The position numbers and the translations under genes are program-made. Below are positions 16,145 through 23,424 of a DNA stretch of 26,876 bases, one piece after another; within the stretch, counting starts at the first letter, position 1, and every line of letters starts with the position of its first letter. The DNA is taken from positions 1 through 26,876 of the forward strand of contig CAYLJO010000073.1 in the NCBI GenBank assembly GCA_964383905.1, read 5' to 3'. The notes under the pieces were generated by a model. The model was given only the letters and a program-made list of their open reading frames with translations, was not told the origin of the DNA and did not search any database. The stretch comes from CAYLJO01 sp964383905. GTDB lineage: Bacteria > Acidobacteriota > Blastocatellia > Pyrinomonadales > Pyrinomonadaceae.

Positions 16145-16633
16145 TCATTCTCCCGCGCTCTGGAGTATGGCGCGATAGAGTAAAGGATCAATGTAGAGCC
16201 CGGCAGCGACGAGACCGTCCATTGGCATGCGCACAGAATGGATGAGCTTTTTATCCTTTGCCGGGAGCAGAACACCCCATATCCCAATAATTGGCAGTTT
16301 CTGTTCTCTGGCGTAGCGCCGGGCAGAGCCGTCGTCAAGGACGATGCGGGTTGCCTTCAACTCTTTAGCAAGTATCATGGCTTCGCTTTCACCTACCTGC
16401 AATCTCCTGGTATTCATAAGCTGAATAACAGCATGCCTGTCGGTGACGGTGTGCCGCTTGATCCAGGTGGCGGTAGCAACCTCGTTGGATCCTGGTCGCC
16501 CCTTTCCTGTGACCACTACTTCTTCATATACTGCTTGAGGGATGTGGATTGTCTCGTAGAGTGAGTTAAGTAGGTCGAGCAAGTTGATCGCTGAGAGCCC
16601 GATGAGCGGAGAGGAGTTGGAAACGACGATCAC
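16145..16633 (-). CDS. PIN-domain DUF3368 protein, probable ribonuclease toxin
   Basis: 162 aa. MIVVSNSSPLIGLSAINLLD is the DUF3368/PIN start; IPQAVYEEVVV, VGESEAMILAKEL and IVLDDGSARRYA supply the later conserved and acidic positions. PIN proteins are Mg2+-dependent RNases and often the toxins of type II modules. The first acidic position of the fold reads Asn (VSN); many family members vary there, so inactivity does not follow. Start is GTG 16633, whose GTGA overlaps the TGA of the upstream antitoxin, implying translational coupling. Partner: UPF0175 antitoxin at 16630-16937, which looks frameshifted. Confidence 0.85.
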   Translation of the reverse strand: MIVVSNSSPLIGLSAINLLDLLNSLYETIHIPQAVYEEVVVTGKGRPGSNEVATATWIKRHTVTDRHAVIQLMNTRRLQVGESEAMILAKELKATRIVLDDGSARRYAREQKLPIIGIWGVLLPAKDKKLIHSVRMPMDGLVAAGLYIDPLLYRAILQSAGE

Positions 16634-16937
16634 TTATTTCTCTCCATTGCGCGGTCGAGTCGTCCGCGCTCTTCCTCAACTGCTTTAAGCTCTTCCCCCC
16701 ACTCCTCCTCAGTGTAGTCGAATATAGAAATCTTGTGCTCACCAAGGAACAGCATGAAGTCATAGAGGGGCATGCCAAGCATCCTGGCGCCGGTTCCGGT
16801 TGAAATCTCCCTTTCTTTGTATAGCTCTAGCACGGCTTGTTTGAGAGCATACTCTCCGCTTTCTCAAGCAGCTTCTTTTCCAGCTCCGTCCCCCTAATAT
16901 TGTCAGGAACCTCGATTTGTATATTTAACTTTGACAT
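16630..16937 (-). pseudogene. UPF0175 family antitoxin, apparently frameshifted
   Basis: ATG 16937 with strong GGAGGG upstream starts MSKLNIQIEVPDNIRG...KKLLEKAE and stops at 16827. The neighbouring frame then supplies EYALKQAVLELYKEREIS, MLGMPLYDFMLFLGEHKI and FDYTEEE, the rest of the UPF0175 pattern, ending at 16630. One base missing near 16851-16858 (GAGGAGTAT read as GAGAGTAT) would restore a protein of about 102 aa. Otherwise only a 67-aa piece from GTG 16833 could be made, lacking the N-terminal strand. The C-terminal helix probably binds the PIN toxin and the middle looks like a DNA-binding module. It may be real decay or a sequence error. Confidence 0.75.
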
Positions 16938-17039
16938 CGCGGTATACCCTCCTCTGGATTATTGACTATGTATGATGACACAGGTGCGTTAGTAAGGGTT
17001 AATATAACGCGCGGAATAGTAGAAGAAACCTAAAATTTT

Positions 17040-17060
17040 GCTAATACGCCGTATTATAGC
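17040..17060 (-). promoter_or_regulatory. Possible promoter and operator of the toxin-antitoxin pair
   Basis: TAATAC-GCC-GTATTA (17042-17056) is a perfect 6-bp inverted repeat; GCTA/TAGC outside it also pair. On the minus strand the sequence TATAAT occupies 17053-17058 and overlaps the palindrome. No good -35 box was found. The predicted leader to ATG 16937 is about 110 nt. The arrangement matches self-repressed toxin-antitoxin promoters, but this is inference. Confidence 0.4.
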
Positions 17061-17235
17061 AGATGTAAAGCGCAGAATATACATGGCTATTTTTGCGAGT
17101 TGGGAGCGGGGAAGAAGGGGTGTAACAGTGCGTTGTTGGGTCAATTGAGCGCCTCGATCATTTGACAGCAACCCGGCTCTTGCCATCTCGTCCCGTTGGA
17201 TAATTCTTTTTCCAATCCGTATAAGCAGGTGGCGG

Positions 17236-17712
17236 TCATGCCGTACGATCACGACCGACAGAAATCGGCGCAAGCACGGCGAGGGCGCGTCCAAGTAGGG
17301 CGGCGATGGCGGCGAGAATCGGATTAATCACAATGCCGCCCGCTCGTGCTGCCAGAGCACTCGCCATCGGTACGGTTGTCCCCTCGGGTACATTCAGGGC
17401 GTCCCAGTGAACAAAATAGGTGTTAAGGTGAGCGGCGTAGCTGATAAAGGTGGCAGTAAAGACCAGTATTTGCGCGACGAGACCGATCACCACGCCGACG
17501 AGCGCCGCCCCGGCCCAGCCGAAGCCCCCGACTCGGCCTGAAAGCGCGCCGAAATAGAAACTGCTGATGAGCGTCAGTCCCACGATGGAGAACATCGCAT
17601 TGCCGCGTGGCGCATAGGGCACTCCCGCCAGCCCCAGGCTAAAGCGCGCAATCGCGAAGATGACGAGAAGCAGAATTGGCAAACGGACAAATCGCAAGAC
17701 CCGGATAAGCAT
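17236..17712 (-). CDS. Hypothetical integral membrane protein
   Basis: 158 aa, four likely membrane segments: about residues 9-30 (LPILLLVIFAIARFSLGLAG), 38-58, 64-92 (glycine-rich, WAGAALVGVVIGLVAQILVF) and 124-150. No recognised family. ATG 17712 has the strong Shine-Dalgarno AAGGAGG at 7 nt. It is 46 nt after the MoaD-MoaE fusion on the same strand, so it is probably the last gene of the LON-MoaD/E unit. The sequence gives no direct link to molybdenum cofactor; it may be unrelated cargo of the operon. Confidence 0.75.
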   Translation of the reverse strand: MLIRVLRFVRLPILLLVIFAIARFSLGLAGVPYAPRGNAMFSIVGLTLISSFYFGALSGRVGGFGWAGAALVGVVIGLVAQILVFTATFISYAAHLNTYFVHWDALNVPEGTTVPMASALAARAGGIVINPILAAIAALLGRALAVLAPISVGRDRTA

Positions 17713-17758
17713 TGGATTTCCTCCTTCAAAAATAAGGCCTTTACGCTGACATTGAAAT

Positions 17759-18511
17759 TCAACGCCTCAACAACTGTTCTGGCGCGCCTTCGCCTTCGAC
17801 CCACACTTCGCCGTCTTCGAAGACCTCTTTCTTCCAGATCGGCACGGTGCGCTTCAGCTCTTTAATGGCCCACTCGCACGCCTCAAAGGCGGCGCGGCGG
17901 TGTGGCGCGCTGACACTGATGACGACGCTCGTTTCCCCGACCTCCAGGCGCCCGGTTCGATGCACGATGCCGATGTGGGCGATCTCGAACAGCGAATGGG
18001 CCTCGCGCCCGAGGCGTCGCATCTCGCTTAAAGCCATCGGCGCGTAGGCTTCGTAAACGAGATGGCGGGTCTTGCGCCCGCGCGTCCACTCGCGCACGTA
18101 GCCGTCGAGCGTGACGGTCGCCCCACACTCGGCAGGGACAACTCTGCGGGCGACCGCGCCGACATCGATCGGATCGGTGGTGAGATCAAAAAAATCTTTA
18201 CTCTGATCCCCGGTGCCGCCGCTGACGGGAGGAAACAGCGCCAGCTCATCACCTTCGCGCACTTCTCTGTCCATCGAGGCGTATTCCTGATTGACGGCGA
18301 AGAGCAGTGAGCGTCCGAAGCGACGAAGATCAGGGTATGCGGCCATCACCTCCTCAAGCGCGCTGGCTGCCGTTGCGGGGGCGCGTAACTCCAAGGTGAT
18401 TTCCCCCTGTCCACCCACGGCGTCACGCGCCGCCCCGAAAAAGAAGGCGCACACGCGTATACGCCCACTCTTCACTTCGCCCTCGCCGGCCTGTTTGTTA
18501 AATGTCGTCAT
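17759..18511 (-). CDS. moaX: MoaD-MoaE fusion (molybdopterin synthase, MoaX-like)
   Basis: 250 aa. The N-terminal ubiquitin-like MoaD half (about residues 17-99) ends LFPPVSGG, where Gly98-Gly99 is the C-terminal motif that carries the thiocarboxylate in free MoaD. The MoaE half (about 108-245) shows DGYVREWTRGRK, LVYEAYAPMALSEM, HIGIVHRTGRLEVGE, ISVSAPHRRAAFEACEWAI and PIWKKE (catalytic lysines). MoaD2E2 makes molybdopterin by adding sulfur to cPMP. Fused MoaX of Mycobacterium tuberculosis is known to be cleaved after the Gly-Gly; the same would be needed here. ATG 18511 overlaps the stop of the LON-domain gene by 4 nt. Confidence 0.92.
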   Translation of the reverse strand: MTTFNKQAGEGEVKSGRIRVCAFFFGAARDAVGGQGEITLELRAPATAASALEEVMAAYPDLRRFGRSLLFAVNQEYASMDREVREGDELALFPPVSGGTGDQSKDFFDLTTDPIDVGAVARRVVPAECGATVTLDGYVREWTRGRKTRHLVYEAYAPMALSEMRRLGREAHSLFEIAHIGIVHRTGRLEVGETSVVISVSAPHRRAAFEACEWAIKELKRTVPIWKKEVFEDGEVWVEGEGAPEQLLRR

Positions 18512-19209
18512 TCGATATCGAGTTTCTTACCGGCGTGTCCGTTACCTTTGGCAATCTTGTGTACACGCGCGCTCTCTTCATACCTGGAGACGGCGCGGGC
18601 CAGAAGGTCACGCAGCCGTTTCAATCGCTCTGAGGTGGAGCGGAGCTCGAGTAGCTCCTGCTTAACTTCAGCGTCCATCTCCATTGCCGCGGCGATCAGA
18701 AAAGAGAGACGTTCCGGCTCCGCATCCGGCAACTCCGGTAAGGCCGCACGTTCGTCATTGATGATTCGTACGGAGCGCGCGATCCGCATGAACAGTTCCG
18801 AGACTTCGCCGGCCCGTCTGGCGAGCACCTCTTTATCTTCCGCCTCGTCTTCAAAGTAGGAGACTTTGGCAACCAGATACGGATCGCCCCGCTCGACGTA
18901 AGATTCCACGCGGTAGCGGATCAGCCCGACTGTGAAAATGTTAGAGCGGCCGTCGGGCAGGGCCTGGGTTTCCGTGACCTCGGCGACGCAGCCGACGTGT
19001 CCGACCGGCGGGACCTCCTGGGAAGAGGTGCCGGCGTCGAAATACGATATCCCGAAGAGATTGTTGCGCACGCCGATGTCAAGCATCATCTGCCGGTAAC
19101 GCGGCTCGAAGATATGCAGGGGCATCGGTGTGCCCGGGAACAGCACGATCGATAAGGGGAATAAAGGCAGCTCGCGCAGGCCGAGCACCCTGTCCATAGC
19201 TTCGCTCAT
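18508..19209 (-). CDS. LON substrate-binding domain protein
   Basis: 233 aa. LPLFPLSIVLFPGTPMPLHI then FEPRYRQMMLD is the start of the Lon protease N-terminal (LAN/PUA-like) domain, with VGCVAEVTETQALPDGRSNI and a helical C-terminal part (about 125-215). There is no AAA+ or protease domain, so it is a stand-alone family member of unclear role, possibly protein binding. ATG 19209. Its stop overlaps the MoaD-MoaE start (ATGA), so the two are translationally coupled. Its upstream region is the repetitive palindrome at 19210-19320. Confidence 0.9.
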   Translation of the reverse strand: MSEAMDRVLGLRELPLFPLSIVLFPGTPMPLHIFEPRYRQMMLDIGVRNNLFGISYFDAGTSSQEVPPVGHVGCVAEVTETQALPDGRSNIFTVGLIRYRVESYVERGDPYLVAKVSYFEDEAEDKEVLARRAGEVSELFMRIARSVRIINDERAALPELPDAEPERLSFLIAAAMEMDAEVKQELLELRSTSERLKRLRDLLARAVSRYEESARVHKIAKGNGHAGKKLDIE

Positions 19210-19320
19210 GATCAGTAATTAGCAGTCAGTAATCAGCAATCAGTAGTTAGTAATCAGTCATCAGTTAAAAGCTGCTTGCTGATCACTGACTGCTGACTAC
19301 TTATTACTGACTACTTACAG
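19210..19320. repeat. CAGTAATCAG-type repetitive palindrome
   Basis: CAGT/CAGC-AATCAG and TAGTTAG steps repeat every 7-8 nt on the left (19213-19264), and the complementary CTGA/CTAC steps run on the right (19275-19318), giving a long imperfect inverted repeat with a centre near GTTAAAAGC. It is too regular to be gene sequence. It overlaps the last codons of the sbcD-like gene. It resembles low-complexity intergenic repeats common in several bacterial phyla; I do not know its function. Confidence 0.65.
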
Positions 19321-20671
19321 CAGCATTGCGCTCAATAGCGCTTAACGCGGCTGCCGTCGTCGCGTGTTCCGGCGCGGCGCTGGTTTCTCTCTGCCCCGCC
19401 GCCCCGGCCGGATGCTGCTCCAGTTCTTGCGCGATGAGATCAAGAACCTTATCAGGCGACTCATTTTCCAGAACGCTCTTCTTCGCTTTGATGATGAGCT
19501 CGGCCATGTCTCGGGCGCGGTCCTTATAACGATTGTCGCGCGCGATAAGATCTTCGATAATGCGCCGTTCACGCTCATGGCGAGGGGCCTGCGCATCGAG
19601 ACCAGCCGCGACGGCATACTCGACGGGTATGCTCTGGTTGCGCATGACGACGTGGAGCGCGCCGGTACGCCGTTGCGCCTCATCGCGCATGCGGTTAATC
19701 TCCAGCAACGAGTTCTTGAAGCCCAACTGGCCTTTGAGGCTGATCTCGATGATTGGCGCGGGCGAGCCGGACTCCGGATCATGCGCGCGCGCTTCACGCT
19801 CGACCTTTTTCATCACACCCTCGTATACCGCTTCCGCATCGACCGCCCCCGAAACGTCAAACGAGAGGCGCTGGAACGGCCGCTGCACGTAATCGCGCAG
19901 GTGCCTGACGGTAATGCGACGGCCCTCGCCGGCCTCGACAAGATAAGCGCCGCGCTCCTCCTTATATTCATCGATGGAGCAGGTTTCAAGCGATCCCGGA
20001 TTAAAAGCCCAATTGTCCAGGTCGAAACGCTTGTGTGTGTGTCCGAGCGCGATGTAGTCGGTGAGCTGTTTCAACTCCTTTAATTTCGCCACCGAGAGCG
20101 CCGGAATGGGGCGGTTGACCTGCCCTTCAACATCCGTATGAAGCATCAAGATGTTGAAGAGCCCTTCGCCGCGCGCGCGCCTGAGCGCATCGGCCAGCAT
20201 CGGGATCGCGGCGTTGGCGCTCGCCCCGTACCAGTGCGAGCCGAAGATCCGCGCGCCCGCGATATCTACGTAAGAGCCGGACCGATTTTCTTCATCCCAC
20301 GGCGCAAGCACGAGGTGGCCCTCGCCGTCGCGCTGGGGCTCCAGCAGTTTCATGAATCCCCACTGCGAAAGCGAGCGCATCCAGCTAAAATCGGAGACGG
20401 CGTCGCGCTGGTCGTGATTGCCCTCGATGGCGATGACCGGAATCCCCGCCTCCTTCAGGGCCTCAAGTCCGGCCATGGCATGATTCATCGCTTGCGGGTC
20501 GATGTTGCGCCGGTCGAAGAAGTCGCCCGCGATAAGCAAGAAATCGACCTTATTCGGGATCGCATGACTGACGATGACGTCATACCAGGCGCGAAAGAAG
20601 TCCTTCGTACGCTCTTCCAGATTGTAACGGCGACAGCCGAGATGTACGTCTGCGATGTGAAGAAATCTCAT
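19304..20671 (-). CDS. sbcD: Mre11/SbcD-like DNA repair exonuclease
   Basis: 455 aa from ATG 20671. A metallophosphoesterase nuclease of the Mre11/SbcD group, which trims DNA ends and hairpins together with SbcC/Rad50. Motifs: FLHIADVHLG (Asp8, His10), LLIAGDFFD, EGNHD (about 98-102), LHTDVEG and LGHTHKR (metal-binding site). The C-terminal half is helical and carries acidic, Ala-rich ends. The frame is open to GTG 20713, but MRFLHIAD is the usual start. No sbcC is next to it, unlike the classic sbcDC operon. The gene ends inside the CAGTAATCAG repeat, so its last few residues may come from that element. Confidence 0.9.
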   Translation of the reverse strand: MRFLHIADVHLGCRRYNLEERTKDFFRAWYDVIVSHAIPNKVDFLLIAGDFFDRRNIDPQAMNHAMAGLEALKEAGIPVIAIEGNHDQRDAVSDFSWMRSLSQWGFMKLLEPQRDGEGHLVLAPWDEENRSGSYVDIAGARIFGSHWYGASANAAIPMLADALRRARGEGLFNILMLHTDVEGQVNRPIPALSVAKLKELKQLTDYIALGHTHKRFDLDNWAFNPGSLETCSIDEYKEERGAYLVEAGEGRRITVRHLRDYVQRPFQRLSFDVSGAVDAEAVYEGVMKKVEREARAHDPESGSPAPIIEISLKGQLGFKNSLLEINRMRDEAQRRTGALHVVMRNQSIPVEYAVAAGLDAQAPRHERERRIIEDLIARDNRYKDRARDMAELIIKAKKSVLENESPDKVLDLIAQELEQHPAGAAGQRETSAAPEHATTAAALSAIERNAAVSSQ

Positions 20672-20733
20672 AACGTGTTCTTCTAAAAATACTGCCCGCC
20701 CCCAAAGCTCCACACAAGCGAAAGCCTTTCACG

Positions 20734-20749
20734 ATGTGCACATATTATA
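20734..20749 (-). promoter_or_regulatory. Possible -10 box and palindrome upstream of sbcD
   Basis: On the minus strand TATAAT (20744-20749) is followed at the expected start point by the perfect palindrome ATGTGCACAT (20734-20743). No -35 match was found. The palindrome may be an operator. Low confidence. Confidence 0.35.
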
Positions 20750-20859
20750 CGATATAGTAAGAGGCTGACGCGAAGCGATATGACCGGGAGACGGGTTTGC
20801 GGCACTCAACCGCGTGAATTAGTGACGGGCGATAGAGCAAACGCGGGATTGGATCAGAA

Positions 20860-20960
20860 AGGCGCCGCCGGGGACTGATTGGAGCCCGGGCGGCACCTCC
20901 TCTTTGAAGAGATAAAGCCCCCGCGACTCTTGGGCAGGAGTCAATTGGAAGCGGGGGCTT
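20860..20960. other. Pair of GC-rich hairpins, possible structured RNA
   Basis: GGCGCCGCC (20860-20868) pairs with GGCGGCACC downstream (one mismatch). Then AAGCCCCCGC (20915-20924) pairs perfectly with GCGGGGGCTT (20951-20960) and encloses GACTC-N8-GAGTC (20925-20942), contiguous on the 5' side, with an 8-nt bulge AATTGGAA on the 3' side. I do not match it to a known RNA. Confidence 0.35.
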
Positions 20961-21001
20961 GGGGCTCGCGCGGCGGGAGGGGATTCCACTCTACGCGGGC
21001 A

Positions 21002-21214
21002 CTACGGCCTCTCAAGGTAGGACGAGAGGCCGAATTTAAAAGAGCAACCCTGGGACGACTCGGCGACAGATTTAGAGACACTTTCTATGCGCGGCGCGGC
21101 GTAGCGCCAAAATGAGCGCCAGCATTGAGCGCCGACTCGTACCAGCAGGTAAACGGATATCAGGGCGTTAAAACTTACAAAGGCCGCCAAAAATATGCAC
21201 TGCGCTTGGCTCAT
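21002..21214 (-). CDS. Possible 70-aa small membrane protein
   Basis: Downstream of the single-domain receiver on the same strand, starting with ATG 21214. The first half holds one membrane segment (IFLAAFVSFNALISVYLLV) and the second half is basic and polar. The nearest Shine-Dalgarno (AAGGA) is only 3 nt from the ATG. It could be a small accessory of the signalling genes, but it may also be chance; no family recognised. Confidence 0.28.
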   Translation of the reverse strand: MSQAQCIFLAAFVSFNALISVYLLVRVGAQCWRSFWRYAAPRIESVSKSVAESSQGCSFKFGLSSYLERP

Positions 21215-21266
21215 GTTTCCTTGACGGAGCAGGCCCGCGGCTTTTGCCTTGATTCACCAGAAAATT

Positions 21267-21659
21267 TCAAACAGCGTCAGACCGGCGCTCCGGGGCAATA
21301 CGGCGCATCGTCGCCAGCAGTTGCTCGGTATCAAATGGTTTGTCGAGAAAGCCGTCCGCGCCGCCTTCGAAACAGGCCTTCTGAGTCTCAGCGGTCGCCG
21401 CCGAGCTAATCACCACGACCTTCGATTCCGGGAAGCGGCCTTTGATGTATTCAAGAATACGCAGGCCCGCTTCCGGTGTATCGAGCGCAGGCGGCAGATG
21501 CAAATCAAGGATCGAAATAGCGGGCTCATAAATTGTCACGCGGCGGAGGGCCGATTGCAGGTCGTGCGCCATCATTACCTCGTACTCATCACACAGCGTC
21601 CAAAACAGTTGCCGCGTAATCGCTATATCGTCATCAATAATCAAGACCCTGGGCTTCAT
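21267..21659 (-). CDS. Single-domain response regulator (CheY-like receiver)
   Basis: 130 aa from ATG 21659, which has AGGGGAT about 7 nt upstream; the frame stays open further, without a site. A receiver domain only: IIDDD (acidic pocket at Asp9-11), phospho-acceptor Asp52 in SILDLHLPP, SS in VVVISSAAT and Lys in FLDKPF. Downstream of the acceptor is the insertion LPPALDTPEAGL, which also occurs, in related form, in the NtrC-type regulator at 21874-23283. No output domain, so it probably relays phosphate or competes for the kinase. Probably works with the kinase at 23425-25440. Confidence 0.9.
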   Translation of the reverse strand: MKPRVLIIDDDIAITRQLFWTLCDEYEVMMAHDLQSALRRVTIYEPAISILDLHLPPALDTPEAGLRILEYIKGRFPESKVVVISSAATAETQKACFEGGADGFLDKPFDTEQLLATMRRIAPERRSDAV

Positions 21660-21779
21660 CTTGATTATCCCCTTACTGATCATCACCCGGGGCCGCTTGC
21701 AATGCTCGTACCGCTCGGGGCGCACACGAGGGAACCCATCAATACCGAGATATTGAGCCCGGCGTCTCTTGATCGTAAA

Positions 21780-21830
21780 TAAAAGTGTCCACCCCGGTAG
21801 ACATCTTTACCAGGCAGGTGTGTACTTTTA
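21780..21830. repeat. Inverted repeat between the two regulators
   Basis: TAAAAGTGTCCACC (21780-21793) and GGTGTGTACTTTTA (21817-21830) pair as TAAAAGT/ACTTTTA and CACC/GGTG around a 3x3 mismatch, with GGTA/TACC nested inside. It lies 120 nt ahead of the single receiver's ATG and 43 nt past the stop of the NtrC-type gene. Could be a regulatory stem, a terminator without a T-tail, or the end of a small mobile element. Confidence 0.5.
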
Positions 21831-21873
21831 TGGACGGTTGAGAGGTTTTCTGGCGGGGGTCGGGGGGCCTTGA

Positions 21874-23283
21874 TTATTTTTGGAAGGCGGAAGGTTCCGG
21901 CTCGACTACTTCTAACTCGCCGATCAGCCGGTGCAGATAGGAGCGGCTGATGCCCAGACGCCGGGCGGCAGCCACCTTACTGCCGCCTTCGCTCTGCAAT
22001 GCGGCGGCGATCATTCGACGCTTGAGCGCGGTGACCGCGCCCTCGAGCGTCGTCTCGTCTGCCACGGTTATCCCGGGCAGTGTGCGTAACATCTTCTCCG
22101 GTAAAAACTCGACGCCGAGTTGGGCGCCTGGTGTGAGTACGACGAGACGCTCGATCACGTTTTCTAATTCACGCACATTGCCAGGCCAGTCATACTCAAG
22201 GAGCGCGTCGAGGAGCGCCGCATCAAGCCCGGGTGTGTTGCGCCCATGTTTTTCGGCAGCCTTGGCGGCGAAGTGCGCCGCCAGTAAGGGGATATCCTCC
22301 TGCCGCCCGCGCAAAGGGGGGAGGGTTAACGGCACGACGTTGAGGCGGTAAAACAGGTCCCGGCGAAACTTTCCCGCTTCGACCTCCTGCTCCAGGTCGC
22401 GGTTACTCGCCGCGATCAGGCGGATATCAACGGTCAGCGTTTTCGTCCCGCCGAGACGCTCGAACGCGCGTTCCTGCAGGACGCGCAACAGCTTGACCTG
22501 CACCGCGGGCGAAAGCTCCCCGATCTCATCGAGAAAGAGTGTGCCGCCGTCGGCCAGCTCGAAGCGCCCTTTCCTGGCTTGCGTGGCCCCCGTGAACGCG
22601 CCTTTTTCATGGCCGAATAATTCGGATTCAATGAGCGACTCCGGCAACGCCGCGCAACTGACGGCGATGAACGGGGCACCGGAGCGTGGGCCCTCTTCGT
22701 GAATGGCACGCGCCAGCACCTCTTTGCCGGTCCCATTCTCGCCCGTCAGTAACACGGTGGCGCTCGTCGCCGCGACGGCGCGTGCCTGTCTGAGCATCTT
22801 CTCAAGCGATGCGCTCGTGCCCACCAGGTGGTTGAAGCCTCTCGCCCCACTCAGCACAGAGCGCAGGCGTAGTATCTCCTCCTCCAAGCGGCGCACGCGC
22901 GCGGCTTGATGCACGATGTGTAAGAGCTCATCCGCGTTGAACGGCTTTTCGAAAAAGCCGTAGGCCCCGCGCCGCACAGTCTCCAGCGCGGCCTGCTTGG
23001 ATTCGCTGCCCGTGACCACGATCACGGGTACGGGCGGGCGCATGCCACGCGCCGCTTCGACAATTGCCAGCCCTTCGGAGATGTCGTCCGGCGCAGGCGG
23101 CAGGCGTAGATCGCTCAGAACCACATCGACTTTTTCGCGCTGCATCTGCCCGACCGCTTCCGCGCGTGTCCCGGCTTCGAGCACGCGATACTCGTCCCTG
23201 AGCGCCCAGCGGAGCCCGCGCCGCACCGCGGCGTCGTCGTCCACCACCAGCACCGTCCCCTTTGCTTGCGCCCGTTCGCTCAT
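21874..23283 (-). CDS. NtrC-family sigma54 response regulator (PrsR-like)
   Basis: 469 aa: receiver (10-125; acidic Asp15-17, acceptor Asp58, Thr91, Lys113), AAA+ sigma54 activation domain (about 150-390; Walker A TGENGTGKE at 181-189, GAFTGA at 229-234, Walker B LFLDEIGE, GNVRELENVIERL) and a Fis-type helix-turn-helix (KVAAARRLGISRSYLHRLI, about 432-450). GAFTGA, intact, is the sigma54 contact. Receiver insertion LPPAPDDISEGL and the overall layout recall PrsR of XrtA/PEP-CTERM loci (resemblance only; no exosortase here). The kinase gene lies 141 nt upstream on the same strand, so it is the likely partner. ATG 23283. Confidence 0.93.
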   Translation of the reverse strand: MSERAQAKGTVLVVDDDAAVRRGLRWALRDEYRVLEAGTRAEAVGQMQREKVDVVLSDLRLPPAPDDISEGLAIVEAARGMRPPVPVIVVTGSESKQAALETVRRGAYGFFEKPFNADELLHIVHQAARVRRLEEEILRLRSVLSGARGFNHLVGTSASLEKMLRQARAVAATSATVLLTGENGTGKEVLARAIHEEGPRSGAPFIAVSCAALPESLIESELFGHEKGAFTGATQARKGRFELADGGTLFLDEIGELSPAVQVKLLRVLQERAFERLGGTKTLTVDIRLIAASNRDLEQEVEAGKFRRDLFYRLNVVPLTLPPLRGRQEDIPLLAAHFAAKAAEKHGRNTPGLDAALLDALLEYDWPGNVRELENVIERLVVLTPGAQLGVEFLPEKMLRTLPGITVADETTLEGAVTALKRRMIAAALQSEGGSKVAAARRLGISRSYLHRLIGELEVVEPEPSAFQK

Positions 23284-23424
23284 CGACTTTCAAATCTCAT
23301 AGGCCGTATCGCCCGAGGCATTAAAACAGCGCGCCGGGCCGGTGGACCGTACACTTTCGCTATGACGACTTGTTCATCGCTCAATCTAGGTTGGAAAGTT
23401 TGAGAGGAAGATCACGCAGCACCT

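Larger units (their letters stand above)
20672..21001. other. Non-coding stretch upstream of the SbcD-like gene
   Basis: Contains a candidate promoter (20734-20749) and two GC-rich hairpins (20860-20895 and 20915-20960). No open frame here has a ribosome site or protein-like composition. Confidence 0.55.

Noticed and set aside
19210..19320. CRISPR array
   Set aside because: The short repeated steps are degenerate, 7-8 nt, without unique spacers; it is a low-complexity palindrome. No cas genes are present.
19364..20083. Plus-strand frame of 239 codons
   Set aside because: Antisense to the SbcD-like gene, whose metal-binding motifs and start are well supported.
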